The notes: generated from the letters alone by a model not told the origin. Counted from the stretch's first letter, positions 9,066-17,846 are shown. The stretch: DNA of 64,000 bases from Candidatus Methanoplasma termitum (GCF_000800805.1 NZ_CP010070.1:868001-932000), one strand, 5' to 3'. Numbers and translations are program-made.

Positions 9066-9713
9066 TCACTCTTCGACCCTTACCAGACACCCTCTCTGGT
9101 CAAGAGTGATTATCTTCAGCGGTATGTTCTTGCCGGAATCGGCGATTGCATCGTGTGCGACCTTGTTGAGAGAACAGCAGGGTACCGTCATCTTTACAAC
9201 GGTCAGACTTTTCGGATCGCTGTTCTTTATCACTTCCGTGAGCTTCTCTTTGAGGCCGGTCTCGAACTTGGGACAGCATATCGCCACCGCCCTCCCTTTG
9301 ATCATTTCCTCGTGTATCTTTGAGTAGGCGAATGCGGAACAGTCCGCTGCGAGAAGGATGTCGGCCCCTCTGAATATCGGAGATGCGGCCGAGATCAGCT
9401 TCAGTTTTACCGGCCATTGCCTGAGCTCTCCGGAGCCGGGCCCGAAGACGTTGTTGGCAACGGTGTCGAATACAATTGATCGGTTAGATACACCGGGCGT
9501 CACTATCTTCGGCGTCTCGCAGCCGCACATCTCGATGAATGATATCGCACCTCTGGGACATGCGGGGAGACAGTGGCCGAGGCCGTCGCAGAAGTCTTCC
9601 CTGACCATCTTTGCCTTGCCGTTCACTATGGCAAGCGCCCCTTCGTGGCAGGCTTCTACGCAGAGTCCGCATCCGTCGCATTTGGATTCATCGATAACAA
9701 TGCCCTTTAACAT
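9066..9713 (-). CDS. Dicluster 4Fe-4S ferredoxin-like protein with Cys-rich C-terminal domain
   Basis: Residues ~10-65 hold two cluster motifs: CDGCGLCVEAC with a downstream Cys, and CDGLGHCLPACP, whose spacing is unusually wide. A CGCE motif follows, and the C-terminal domain keeps more cysteines (ADCSAF, CCPKF, VPCCSLN, RGCL). This pattern is seen in small archaeal electron-transfer or cluster-handling proteins of unknown partner. The gene is directly upstream of the ArsA-like ATPase. An electron-carrier role is inferred. Confidence 0.85.
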   Translation of the reverse strand: MLKGIVIDESKCDGCGLCVEACHEGALAIVNGKAKMVREDFCDGLGHCLPACPRGAISFIEMCGCETPKIVTPGVSNRSIVFDTVANNVFGPGSGELRQWPVKLKLISAASPIFRGADILLAADCSAFAYSKIHEEMIKGRAVAICCPKFETGLKEKLTEVIKNSDPKSLTVVKMTVPCCSLNKVAHDAIADSGKNIPLKIITLDQRGCLVRVEE

Positions 9714-9793
9714 GAAGGGGACATGCGGCTGGGGACTAATATAACCTTATATTGAGGAGTTGGTTCTCACATATCAACAAACATCCTGAACGC

Positions 9794-10927
9794 TTATGGA
9801 TTCATATTGCGGACAATGTCCGCTATCCTTTCCGGCGATGGGAGCATAGAGCGCATTTCATCAGGCATGTTATCATAGTACGAATATGTCGCCACCCCTA
9901 TCGGCTTGCTGGTGGAACGCAGTGTGTACTCTACCTTCGTGCGGCTCTTGCTTTTGCATATTATCACGCCGATTGAGGGGTTCTCGTCGGGCAGTTTCAT
10001 CGTCTCATCGAGTGCAGAAAGATAAAACTGCATCTTGCCAGCGTGTTCCGGCCTGAACTCTCCGATCTTTAGATCGATTGCAATGAGGCAGCGTAGCCGC
10101 CTATGATACAGCAGAAGATCTATGTAATAGTCATCACCGTCAACATCTATACGATGTTGGCTGCCTATGAAACTGAAATAACCGCCCATTTCAGATAGGA
10201 ATGCCTGAATGTTGTTGATTACTTCCCTTTCAAGTTCAGCTTCGCTGTGCTCGATACCCATTTCGATAAAATCGAAATTATAGTCGTCCTTGACCGCAAG
10301 CTTTGCCTGAAACCTGTATTTTTCAGGTACGGTCTCGTCGAAGTTGGTTTGGTTTGTTAGATATTTCTCGAATGCTTTGTTCTCTATGTTATTTATCAAT
10401 ACCTCGTTGGTCCAACCATAATGTTTCGTCATTTTCGTATAGAATTCTCGTTCTGTGGGGGTTTTGCACTTTTGCATTATTATGTAGTTCTTTGACCAAC
10501 TTATTTCTGCCATAAATGGTGGCAGGGTTGCCTTTTTAACTTCTGCGATGAATGGTTTCAGAATTGGTGTTTCCATTTCTGCAGTTGATGACTGCAGAAT
10601 TGCTGGCCGTGAATATTCGATGAAGAAATTTCGCATTAACCAGAGATTACGGGTTGAAAATCCGCGGACGCCCGGAAACTCTTTCTGAAGCTCCTTTGAC
10701 AGGACCTCTACCACTGAATCTCCCCAATCGTGTTCAAGCTGCTGACAATATATCTCTCTGCCGATCTCCCAATAAAGCTGCATCAGCTCAAGATTGACTG
10801 CTTTCATCGCATCATACTGATGACGGAGAACAAGATCTTTGATATCCCTGATAAAAGAGTTGTATTTTACCAATTCGCTGCCCATTATTTCTTTTTTCTT
10901 CTTTACACAATGTATAGCCATTTGCAT
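9794..10927 (-). CDS. DUF1016 (YhcG-type) PD-(D/E)XK nuclease-domain protein, second copy
   Basis: Same architecture as the 6564-7646 protein: an N-terminal helical DUF1016 part (NLELMQLYWEIGREIY, GFSTRNLWLMRNFF) and a C-terminal nuclease core (YYIDLLLYHRRLRCLIAIDLK with D and D-x-K, then HAGKMQFYLSALDE). Sequence similarity between the two is recognisable but low, so this is not a recent duplication. The middle has a low-complexity stretch (residues ~110-140). A start a few codons downstream of 10927, such as MGSELVKYN, is also possible. Confidence 0.87.
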   Translation of the reverse strand: MQMAIHCVKKKKEIMGSELVKYNSFIRDIKDLVLRHQYDAMKAVNLELMQLYWEIGREIYCQQLEHDWGDSVVEVLSKELQKEFPGVRGFSTRNLWLMRNFFIEYSRPAILQSSTAEMETPILKPFIAEVKKATLPPFMAEISWSKNYIIMQKCKTPTEREFYTKMTKHYGWTNEVLINNIENKAFEKYLTNQTNFDETVPEKYRFQAKLAVKDDYNFDFIEMGIEHSEAELEREVINNIQAFLSEMGGYFSFIGSQHRIDVDGDDYYIDLLLYHRRLRCLIAIDLKIGEFRPEHAGKMQFYLSALDETMKLPDENPSIGVIICKSKSRTKVEYTLRSTSKPIGVATYSYYDNMPDEMRSMLPSPERIADIVRNMNP

Positions 10928-11021
10928 CGAAATGCATTCAGTTTGTTTCTGCTTATAAAACAGGAAAGCTACAGTTATACTGCATTTCCATTTTTACAAT
11001 AAAGGCATAGAGGAGTGGGAG

Positions 11022-11126
11022 TGCCGAGCAAGGGGTTCGAACCCTTGACCTTCGGATTTCCCTGGAAGAGGTCTGTTGACCAGAACCCTATGAGTCCGAC
11101 GCTCCACCAGGCTGAGCCAGCTCGGC
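11022..11126 (-). tRNA. tRNA-Met (CAT), elongator type, with intron
   Basis: On the minus strand the acceptor stem GCCGAGC pairs with GCTCGGC, followed by discriminator A at 11022. The D stem is GCTC/GAGC, the anticodon stem TCGGA/TCCGA, and the T arm AAGGG-TTCGAAC-CCCTT. The anticodon loop reads CTCATA, then a 31-nt insert, then A. The insert sits between positions 37 and 38, the canonical archaeal intron site. Removing it leaves a standard 74-nt tRNA with anticodon CAU. CCA is not encoded. Confidence 0.93.
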
Positions 11127-11190
11127 ATAATTGAGTTTGGGAATGAGTTTTTGTTTAATAAGTTTTGGAGGACCCCGAACGGTTTTGTGT

Positions 11191-11943
11191 TTATTCCTGT
11201 TCGGGAGCTTCTTCCGATTCCTCTTCGTCCGACTCTTCGGAGTCGGCCTCATCGGAAGCGGGCTCTTCAAGCGATATCTCCGAGGTAGCTTCTTCCGCCT
11301 TGGCGGGAGCCGTCGCCTCGATTATAGACTCCGGCTCTCCGGAACCTTGCTTAAGCACTTCGGATTTGCGGATCTCGATCCTCTTCATCGGGATCACGAC
11401 GCGGCAGGCTTTGGCGAGTTCCTTTCCCATCTCTCCCGAGATGATGGATTTTACCAGCTCTGAAAGGGTCATCTTTTCGCCCATGCGCATGAGGGTCTCT
11501 TCGATCATGTTCCTCATACCCTGTTCCTGTGCGGACTGGATGCGCCTCTCGGCGATGCTCATCGTTTTGACCCTGAATGTGAAGTTGTCGAATGTCAAGA
11601 CATCAACGACGTGGTCGGTCTTGGTCTTCTTCCTGCGGGTGAGCCTGCGGACGTAATCGGAAGTGAGATCGTGGCCGATGAATGTTGTTTTTGCTTCGTG
11701 GCCGTCGGTCCCTGTTATCTTGAATTTCAGCTTTATGTGCATCTTCGAGAAATCGCCGGTGAGATCCTGGACCGTGACCTCGGCGGTCCTTCCGATAAGA
11801 AGTGCGGGGTCTGCCGCGGGAGTCTCTCCTATTACCATTTCATTGAACATTTTAGGAGCATGTACGTTGTACCACTCCTTTGCCTTCCACTTGTCCTTGA
11901 CCTTACGGCCTGCGGCTCCTTTTGCTTTTTTTGCTGCTGCCAT
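11191..11943 (-). CDS. rps3ae: 30S ribosomal protein S3Ae (eS1)
   Basis: A small-subunit protein of archaea and eukaryotes. The N-terminus KDKWKAKEWYNVHAPKMF, the block GRTAEVTVQDLTGDFSKMH, and HDLTSDYVRRLTRR are diagnostic. The last ~35 residues are an extremely acidic tail (EESDEEESEEAPEQE), longer than in many archaeal homologues. It stands alone between tRNA-Met and an insertion sequence, with no ribosomal neighbours. Confidence 0.95.
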   Translation of the reverse strand: MAAAKKAKGAAGRKVKDKWKAKEWYNVHAPKMFNEMVIGETPAADPALLIGRTAEVTVQDLTGDFSKMHIKLKFKITGTDGHEAKTTFIGHDLTSDYVRRLTRRKKTKTDHVVDVLTFDNFTFRVKTMSIAERRIQSAQEQGMRNMIEETLMRMGEKMTLSELVKSIISGEMGKELAKACRVVIPMKRIEIRKSEVLKQGSGEPESIIEATAPAKAEEATSEISLEEPASDEADSEESDEEESEEAPEQE

Positions 11944-12113
11944 CAGAATCCTCCATGATTCGAATACGATGATGATTCACTGGTTGTATTAATAGGTTTG
12001 TTAGAAATAATTGAAAAATCCCAATGTAGCCAGCGTGTTTTTGAATATCATAATAAGGAAATTATTGTACAAAATGGTTGGTACCGCTTATATTTATAGA
12101 TTATTGGTGCAGG

Positions 12114-13133
12114 AACTGTGTTTCATAATTCATTCACATACCTGCCGCCTTCATCATATTAAAGCACTCGATGCTCCTGGAGATCTCCGCCACCATGTTC
12201 TCGAACGTCTTCGAAGAAACGGATTCTCCGAACATCCTCTTGAGGTCGGAGAAGACCGATTCCACTTTCCATCTCATGTTATAGCCGTACCTCTTACGCC
12301 ACTCGTCCTCGCCTATTGCGTTCCTCTCCCGTACATGCGCGCTTCTCACGGTGCATCCTCTGGATGTCGTCGAAGCATTCTTCCTGATGTGGGCTATGAA
12401 CTCTATCTTCCTCTCCCTCATCCCATTCCAGTTCTTCCTCGTGTCATACGCCCCGTCCGCAAGCACCTTCGCTATCCCGTGGCCTGCGGCCAAGGCCGCA
12501 TCCACAAGTGCCAGCAGGTGCTTGGCATCGCTTGATCGTTCGTCCGTCGCCACGAATGCGAGGATCTCGTTCGTCTCCACATCAGAGAGAATGTGAAGTT
12601 TAAGCCATCCTTTGTGCACCTTCCACTTCTCCCTCATCCATCCTCCCCTGACGGTGACCTTTATCCCTGTACTGTCGACCGCAACGATCCTCTTGCGCGC
12701 GGTCGCCTTGATACCGGCTGCCGCTTCCAGAGAGGTACAGCGCCTCCAAAGCGTCGGATAGCTCGGCACCTCTATCCCGATCAGATCGAACACGGGCTTG
12801 AAAAGACCCTCCAGCATCCTGAAGGGGATGCCCGTGACCGTCCTGACCCTGGAAACATAAGATATCAGAGCATCCCCGTACAAACGCGGCCGTCCTCGTT
12901 TCTTTTCATTCGAACCTATCTCATCCAGATGCTTAGGGACCCATGAAAGGTCCCAAAATATCCTTCCCCGTTCGACAAGTCTTTGGTTATACTCATCCCA
13001 ATGTCTATTATACTGTCTGTCCCATCCCATCTCTGCCATCGTCTGGCTCCTGCTTTCTCACAAGCACCGGACGATGGTCCTCTGAAAATTAATCACCATC
13101 GGTCAGCGGGCCAACGAATTATGAAACACAGTT
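12114..13133 (-). mobile_element. IS5-family insertion sequence, copy 1
   Basis: A 1020-bp element bounded by perfect 18-bp inverted repeats, AACTGTGTTTCATAATTC at 12114-12131 and its complement at 13116-13133. It encodes one DDE transposase. A second copy of the same length in opposite orientation lies at 19172-20191. The base pairs left of it (12105-12113, TGGTGCAGG) reappear inverted at 19163-19171, next to copy 2. An 18-bp terminal repeat with a 9-bp duplication matches the IS903 group of the IS5 family. Confidence 0.93.
12134..13039 (-). CDS. IS5-family DDE transposase, copy 1
   Basis: A 301-residue transposase with the RNase H-like DDE core: first Asp in VAVDSTGIKV, second in LADGAYDTRKN, and Glu in WKVESVFSDLKRMFGE. 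Conserved flanks HKGWLKLHILSDVETNEI and RKNWNGMRER fit the IS5 family. Its translation is identical to the copy at 19266-20171. The reading frame is intact, so the element may still be active. Confidence 0.93.
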   Translation of the reverse strand: MAEMGWDRQYNRHWDEYNQRLVERGRIFWDLSWVPKHLDEIGSNEKKRGRPRLYGDALISYVSRVRTVTGIPFRMLEGLFKPVFDLIGIEVPSYPTLWRRCTSLEAAAGIKATARKRIVAVDSTGIKVTVRGGWMREKWKVHKGWLKLHILSDVETNEILAFVATDERSSDAKHLLALVDAALAAGHGIAKVLADGAYDTRKNWNGMRERKIEFIAHIRKNASTTSRGCTVRSAHVRERNAIGEDEWRKRYGYNMRWKVESVFSDLKRMFGESVSSKTFENMVAEISRSIECFNMMKAAGM

Positions 13134-13563
13134 TCCCGGGGCGCAATTTATTATGGGAGTATTCTACAGATGGGCGTGGGGTGTCGAACAAGACTATACA
13201 AAATCGTTCGAATTACATAAATCATCGGCGGAGAAAGGGGATCCCTTTGCTCAGTATAAACTTGGCCTGTTATACATTTACAATTGGTCTGTTGGAATAC
13301 GGACAGAAAAAGGAATCGAAATGATATCTGCCGGAGGTTTAAAGACAGATGGTGCCGAAGGAATCAAATGGCTTAAAAAGTCTGCTGAAAACGGAGTAAC
13401 AAAAGCCCAATTCATGCTTGGACATTTTTATCAGTACGGAGGGTCTGTTGAAAAGAATGAAAAGGAAGCGGAAAAATGGTATCGTCTTGCCGCAGAGGGA
13501 GGAGACAGGGACGCTGAATCTCGGTTAAGGTCCCTAGAAAAAGGGAAGAAAAGGGGCGAATAA
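13134..13563 (+). pseudogene. Sel1-repeat protein, 5' end removed by the insertion sequence
   Basis: The open frame starts at the IS boundary with the middle of a Sel1 repeat (GAQFIMGVFYRWAWGVEQDY). More units follow: AEKGDPFAQYKLGLLYIYN, AENGVTKAQFMLGHFYQYG and AEGGDRDAESRLRSLE. Sel1 units are ~36-residue TPR-like helical hairpins used for protein contacts. The first ATG at 13153 lies inside a repeat, so a complete gene is unlikely. A related Sel1 N-terminus is present in the 25447-27180 protein. The missing 5' part is not at the other IS copy. Confidence 0.75.
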
Positions 13564-13772
13564 GATGGCCGCTATGAACGCTCATGTCGCACTTTGTGAA
13601 CATTGTGCACAAAGAAAATCTGCAGTTGCGATGATATAATTGAGGGAAAAATGGGGATTGGTTCCGATCTGACGTTCAATGAGAAAAAAGAAGATATGGG
13701 CTCACTGATGAGGAATTAGCAGACGTAATCTTCAGATTAGATAAAAAAAGAAAAAAAAGAGGAAGGACCAAG

Positions 13773-14351
13773 ATGAGTATTTTTTGTGAAGGAATAAAAG
13801 ATGAGGACGGAAGACTGCCAAAACAATTTGGCGATTTTGCCGAAGGTTTGGTAATGTATTTGCTCGGGCAGAGGGGAATGTCCGTTGCTTTGATAGACCA
13901 CGTGGGCGCCGACCTGATCGCAGCAGAGAGAAACAACCCCGAAAAAAGATATGCGATCTCTGTAAAAGGACGAAATATTCCTGATACTGAAAGCAAAGGA
14001 TTCAATTTTTCTCAGGACAACATAGATAAACTGAGAAGAACGGCAGAAACATTTGGTTTGATACCTGCGGTAGCGTTTGTTTTCGTAGACAAATTTGAAA
14101 AAGTTGTCAAAATACGCATCCTTCTATCAACGCTAGACAAACTGCAAGAACAAAGTAAGAACGAAAAAATCGAATTCATAAATGATAAAGTAAAAAGCGG
14201 CGGAATATACATCAAATATGAAAAATTGGCTAAAAGCGGAAAAGATTCACATTTGGATCAGATAAGGAACTGCGGTTTCATAGATTATACTGAATTTGAA
14301 TTGAACCGGATGGACACGAACAAATCTCCTTTTGCATGTGATGAAAAATGA
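13773..14351 (+). CDS. Predicted PD-(D/E)XK nuclease-like protein
   Basis: A 192-residue protein with EGLVMYLLGQRGMSVALIDH, GADLIAAERN and YAISVKGRN near residues 20-65. These read as the E, D and (S)xK of a PD-(D/E)XK core like those in resolvase-type nucleases. The usual acidic residue before xK is Ser here, so activity is uncertain. The rest is charged and helical. It precedes the restriction-modification genes by about 400 nt and its stop overlaps a short ORF (14348) by an ATGA. The assignment is by motif only. Confidence 0.6.
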   Translation: MSIFCEGIKDEDGRLPKQFGDFAEGLVMYLLGQRGMSVALIDHVGADLIAAERNNPEKRYAISVKGRNIPDTESKGFNFSQDNIDKLRRTAETFGLIPAVAFVFVDKFEKVVKIRILLSTLDKLQEQSKNEKIEFINDKVKSGGIYIKYEKLAKSGKDSHLDQIRNCGFIDYTEFELNRMDTNKSPFACDEK

Positions 14352-14497
14352 TGAAAATAATATTGTCAGGGAAAGGTTTTGACTCAAGGAGCGAGGTCGC
14401 CCCAATCCAATCATATCAGATGGCAAACGTTATTATCATCGCCCATCCAGACTACATCGTTGATGGCCTCAAAATCAGATTATGTTGCGAAGTATAG
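14348..14497 (+). pseudogene. Short ORF resembling the N-terminus of an Nmad3-type protein
   Basis: The ORF overlaps the preceding stop by ATGA and begins MMKIILSGKGFDSRSEVAPI. That resembles the start of nucleotide-modification-associated (Nmad3) proteins, which typically open with a similar KGFDS block. It stops after only 49 codons and the later half no longer resembles the family. I read it as a truncated remnant; a genuine small protein is the alternative. The stretch from 14498 to the promoter at 14704 contains no other gene. Confidence 0.35.
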
Positions 14498-14703
14498 CGA
14501 TTTACAACCTTTGGTTACTTTCGGTTTCTAATTATTGCTATAAACTAACAAGAACGTCCCTAGGAATACCTGTGTTATGTGGGCAAGTTTATATGTCTGG
14601 GTGTCTCTTTTTCTAATCGATCTTTCTGTTCTCTTGTTAGCACTATAACATAGGATGATTGTTGTTTTTAATGGACCAGTTTCGGTGACCTCTCCTCCTA
14701 AAC

Positions 14704-14741
14704 TTTATAAGGCAAGATATCTTCATAGTAATATGTGGAGG
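14704..14741 (+). promoter_or_regulatory. Promoter and ribosome binding site of the cytosine methyltransferase
   Basis: A TATA box (TTTATAA, 14704-14710) is followed by a GGAGG Shine-Dalgarno at 14737-14741 and an ATG at 14751 with 9 nt spacing. This favours 14751 over the upstream in-frame ATG at 14655, which has no ribosome binding site. A second TATA-like TTTATAT lies at 14588-14594. Confidence 0.5.
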
Positions 14742-14750
14742 GATGTGTTG

Positions 14751-15896
14751 ATGCCAGCAGATGAGGTCTGTAATTCTAGTGTAGAGAAACAGACGGCGTC
14801 AATGGATACTTTTTCGATGGGGGAATCGTCCCCGAGAGTTAAGAAAAATGAAGGTGGGCCGAGACTGATTTCCTTGTTTTCCGGATGTGGGGGACTCGAT
14901 CTTGGCTTTGAGATGGCTGGATTCCAAAGGGTATGGGCAAATGATTTTGATCCAGATGCTCAAGCAGTCTACGAGAAAAACATTGGCGAGATAGATAAAA
15001 GGGACATATTGAGTGTGCCCGAAAGCGAAATCCCGGACGGCGACATACTCACGGCCGGTTTCCCATGTCAGCCGTTTTCAAATGCCGGAAAAAGGGAGGG
15101 CGTTCACGATTCGAGAGGGATGTTATATAAGGAATGTCTTCGGGTAATAAAAAGTAAGATGCCGAAAGTAATTGTTTTCGAGAATGTCAAAGGACTATTA
15201 TCGACAAAATATATCGATGGTCGCAACCTTGTCGATGTAATAATAGAAGACTTATCAACTATAAACGGAGTGGGATATAACGTCAAGCATTTGTTAATCA
15301 ATGCATCGGATTACGGCGTTCCTCAAAATAGACAAAGAGTTGTCTTCGTTGGCATTAGGAAGGATCTGAAAAAGGAATTTACATTTCCGGATAAACAAAA
15401 TAAAAACAGTAACCTAACGCTGAGGTATGTTTTAGATATCCCCGCGGGGGTCCCAAACCAAGTACACTGGAGCCTTTCTCCTCAAGCATCAGAGATGATT
15501 GAGTACATTCCAGAAGGCGGTTCATGGAAGGATGTGCCATATGAGCACCTGGCACCGCGGTTTAAGAAAATAAGAGATGACATGAAAAAGTACCGTTCCC
15601 CAAATTTTTATAGGCGTTTCTCCCGCGATGAAATAAATGGGACTATCACGGCCTCCGCCCAGCCAGAAAACTGTGGCATCATCCACCCCACTGAAAATAG
15701 AAGATATACAATTCGAGAGGTTGCGCGTATTCAGACATTCCCAGATAATTTCGTGTTTTTTGATGGCAGCGCGAAAGATGTTACTGCAATGTACAAGGTC
15801 ATTGGAAACGCCGTTCCTGTGATGCTAGCAAAAACTATTGCAACAGCGATTATGGAGCAGGTTTTCGCAGTGGGGGATACAGATGGACACAGATAA
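14751..15896 (+). CDS. DNA (cytosine-5) methyltransferase of a type II restriction-modification system
   Basis: All main C5-methyltransferase motifs are visible in order: motif I LFSGCGGLDLGF, motif IV GFPCQPFSNAG with the catalytic Cys, motif VI FENVKGLL, motif VIII QNRQRVVFVGI, the target-recognition region, motif IX RFSRDEINGTITASA, and motif X IGNAVPVMLAKTIA. The ATG at 14751 has a good ribosome binding site. The 3' end overlaps the next gene by 14 nt. A Vsr endonuclease at 18611 supports an m5C-type system. The recognition sequence cannot be told from sequence. Confidence 0.95.
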   Translation: MPADEVCNSSVEKQTASMDTFSMGESSPRVKKNEGGPRLISLFSGCGGLDLGFEMAGFQRVWANDFDPDAQAVYEKNIGEIDKRDILSVPESEIPDGDILTAGFPCQPFSNAGKREGVHDSRGMLYKECLRVIKSKMPKVIVFENVKGLLSTKYIDGRNLVDVIIEDLSTINGVGYNVKHLLINASDYGVPQNRQRVVFVGIRKDLKKEFTFPDKQNKNSNLTLRYVLDIPAGVPNQVHWSLSPQASEMIEYIPEGGSWKDVPYEHLAPRFKKIRDDMKKYRSPNFYRRFSRDEINGTITASAQPENCGIIHPTENRRYTIREVARIQTFPDNFVFFDGSAKDVTAMYKVIGNAVPVMLAKTIATAIMEQVFAVGDTDGHR

Positions 15897-17271
15897 GGCA
15901 TATCTCATAGGACTGGTAGTCGGTGGCGGGATATGGGGCAACGCAGAAGATGTGTTTAGAATAAGATTACCATATAGACAATGGGGTTCGTTTGAGGAGG
16001 ACCCGCAGCGAGCCAGTCTCATTTCAAAGGACATTCTGAAACACGTTAGCCCGTTGTTTAGAGCCGTCTACGGTGTTTCTGTATCATATGAAACAAAAAA
16101 GAGCGGCGAGTGGAATATCCTCTGTGAAGGTGACTTGACCGAAATAAGGTCCGATTTGGAGCATTACGGCATTAAATGTGAGGGGGAGCTGCGGAAAAAT
16201 GTCGAAATAGACAAGATAGCTCTAGATTTATTAGATGATAATCTTAAACGCCGCTTTATAGCAGGTTTGGCAGACACTATCGCAAGTACAAACTCAACTC
16301 ATAGGCGGTTCACTAACGATAAACAGATGGTCTCGTTCGAAGTGTCTGGGTTCGGTTTCGGGTTTGTGTGTTCACTATGCAAGCTATTGCACAGTATAAA
16401 CTGCTTTCCAGATCAGATTCTCTGGAATCATCCAAATTTTCATTGTAAAAGCAACCCATTCTATAAAAAATGGAAGAAGGGGTTCAAGATACGGGTGTAT
16501 ATTGATCAGTATGATAAATTCGGATCCTTCACCTTTACATCGAAAGTCAACTCTATGAGTCAAAATATGGATTTGGAAGCAAAAGAAAATACTGCAATGC
16601 CCTGTGAATACCGCACAGTGGATCGTCCCACAGTTTCTTGTGTTCATTGCGATGAGAATAGCAGCCTATTGCCGGAAACTATAAGGAATGGACATTATCT
16701 CCATAACAAGCATGTATGTGCTGTAATGGGTTGCGAACATGCGCCGTACACTCGAATCTCGGGGCTAATCAGCAATGCAGAGGATTACATCAATCCATTT
16801 CCCGTTTTGGTTAAAGGAACAAATATCGAAATATCCAAAATAATAAAGGAGAATCCAATTTTTGGCGATAGGGTCTATTCCAAACGTCTTGTTAGAATAT
16901 CAGAACTTAACGAGATATATCAAAAAAACAAAAATGAGCTAGTTTTTGCAGTAGATGAGGTTGCAGGTTATCCGATAAATCAGGTAATGAAGGCCGTCAC
17001 ATTTCTATCTGCTGCAGAATTGGGTCAATTGGGTGGCAAACGCCCTGGTAAAATGCCTGATGTCCTAGATGAATATCAGGCAAATAATCCCTCTGCATCT
17101 GTTGAAATTATGTTACCTGATTTGTTGACGCCCCTGATATTGTCCATGGGAGGATATTCGGCGCTTGTTGGTGCAAGTAATCCTAAGGTATACAAAAAAC
17201 TTATTCTCATGTCACCGGACAATCCCTATAAGTTTTCTGTAATGCCGATAAAGGAGGAAGATTTGAGATGA
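15883..17271 (+). CDS. Restriction-modification-associated protein with degenerate LAGLIDADG-like repeats
   Basis: The start chosen is the ATG at 15883, after a GGGGG stretch and inside the methyltransferase 3' end. Two segments look like LAGLIDADG helices: AYLIGLVVGGGIWG near residue 7 and RRFIAGLADTIASTN near residue 125. Each is followed by the expected pattern, for example FVCSLCKLLHSINCFPDQI. The catalytic acids are replaced by Gly and Ile, so homing-nuclease cleavage is unlikely. A central CVHCDEN...CAVMGCEHAP segment could bind zinc. The C-terminal ~150 residues are unassigned. It overlaps the next gene by 4 nt. A target-recognition subunit is my inference. Confidence 0.6.
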   Translation: MDTDKAYLIGLVVGGGIWGNAEDVFRIRLPYRQWGSFEEDPQRASLISKDILKHVSPLFRAVYGVSVSYETKKSGEWNILCEGDLTEIRSDLEHYGIKCEGELRKNVEIDKIALDLLDDNLKRRFIAGLADTIASTNSTHRRFTNDKQMVSFEVSGFGFGFVCSLCKLLHSINCFPDQILWNHPNFHCKSNPFYKKWKKGFKIRVYIDQYDKFGSFTFTSKVNSMSQNMDLEAKENTAMPCEYRTVDRPTVSCVHCDENSSLLPETIRNGHYLHNKHVCAVMGCEHAPYTRISGLISNAEDYINPFPVLVKGTNIEISKIIKENPIFGDRVYSKRLVRISELNEIYQKNKNELVFAVDEVAGYPINQVMKAVTFLSAAELGQLGGKRPGKMPDVLDEYQANNPSASVEIMLPDLLTPLILSMGGYSALVGASNPKVYKKLILMSPDNPYKFSVMPIKEEDLR

Positions 17272-17846
17272 TAAAGAAGAACGAAGTCGCGCATTATGAA
17301 GAGATAACGGCTTTCATTGAAGCGCAACTAAAGAGTAACTTTCTTATTAAGAAAAAAAGTGACATCTCACTCTACTGGAAAAGCGGAGAACTGACATCAA
17401 AGATAAAGGAACTAATCTCCGAACATCCTCAAAAATGCGCGTGCCTTCAAGCATTCAGTCGTAACACCCCGCCCCTTAACCTCGATATTTTTGGAGTCGT
17501 AACCGATGGAAAAAAATTTGAGATCGTAATAATAGAAGTAAAATTGCGCGAAAATGTAGGTCTGGCAGAATGGTCGCAGCTATTAGGGTATTGTGTGGTT
17601 TCAGATGCGAAGTTTGGTTTATTGGTCAATATCGATGCTGGTGCAAGCAGTCGACTATCTAATATATTAGTTTCCGAAATCGATGCCTCAAAGGTCATCA
17701 GAATAAAGGCAAATGGGAAAGAAGCGGTGCATTTTTTGGGTCTAATGCAATGGAACACAGTGACAAAAAATTTTGAGTATAGTAATCTAGGTCAGGTTTG
17801 GTCCATTTCTGCTCTGAGCGAGATGTTAATAGGGCAATTTCCGTGA
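17268..17846 (+). CDS. Putative PD-(D/E)XK restriction endonuclease (subunit)
   Basis: A 192-residue protein with LDIFGVVTDGKKFEIVIIEVKLRE: an Asp followed about 15 residues later by E-V-K, the signature of the PD-(D/E)XK nuclease core. AEWSQLLGYCVVSDAKFGLLVN then resembles the helix-strand of the fold. It starts within the stop of the LAGLIDADG-like gene and ends the methyltransferase run, so it is the best candidate for the cleaving enzyme, perhaps acting with its neighbour. Confidence 0.65.
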   Translation: MIKKNEVAHYEEITAFIEAQLKSNFLIKKKSDISLYWKSGELTSKIKELISEHPQKCACLQAFSRNTPPLNLDIFGVVTDGKKFEIVIIEVKLRENVGLAEWSQLLGYCVVSDAKFGLLVNIDAGASSRLSNILVSEIDASKVIRIKANGKEAVHFLGLMQWNTVTKNFEYSNLGQVWSISALSEMLIGQFP

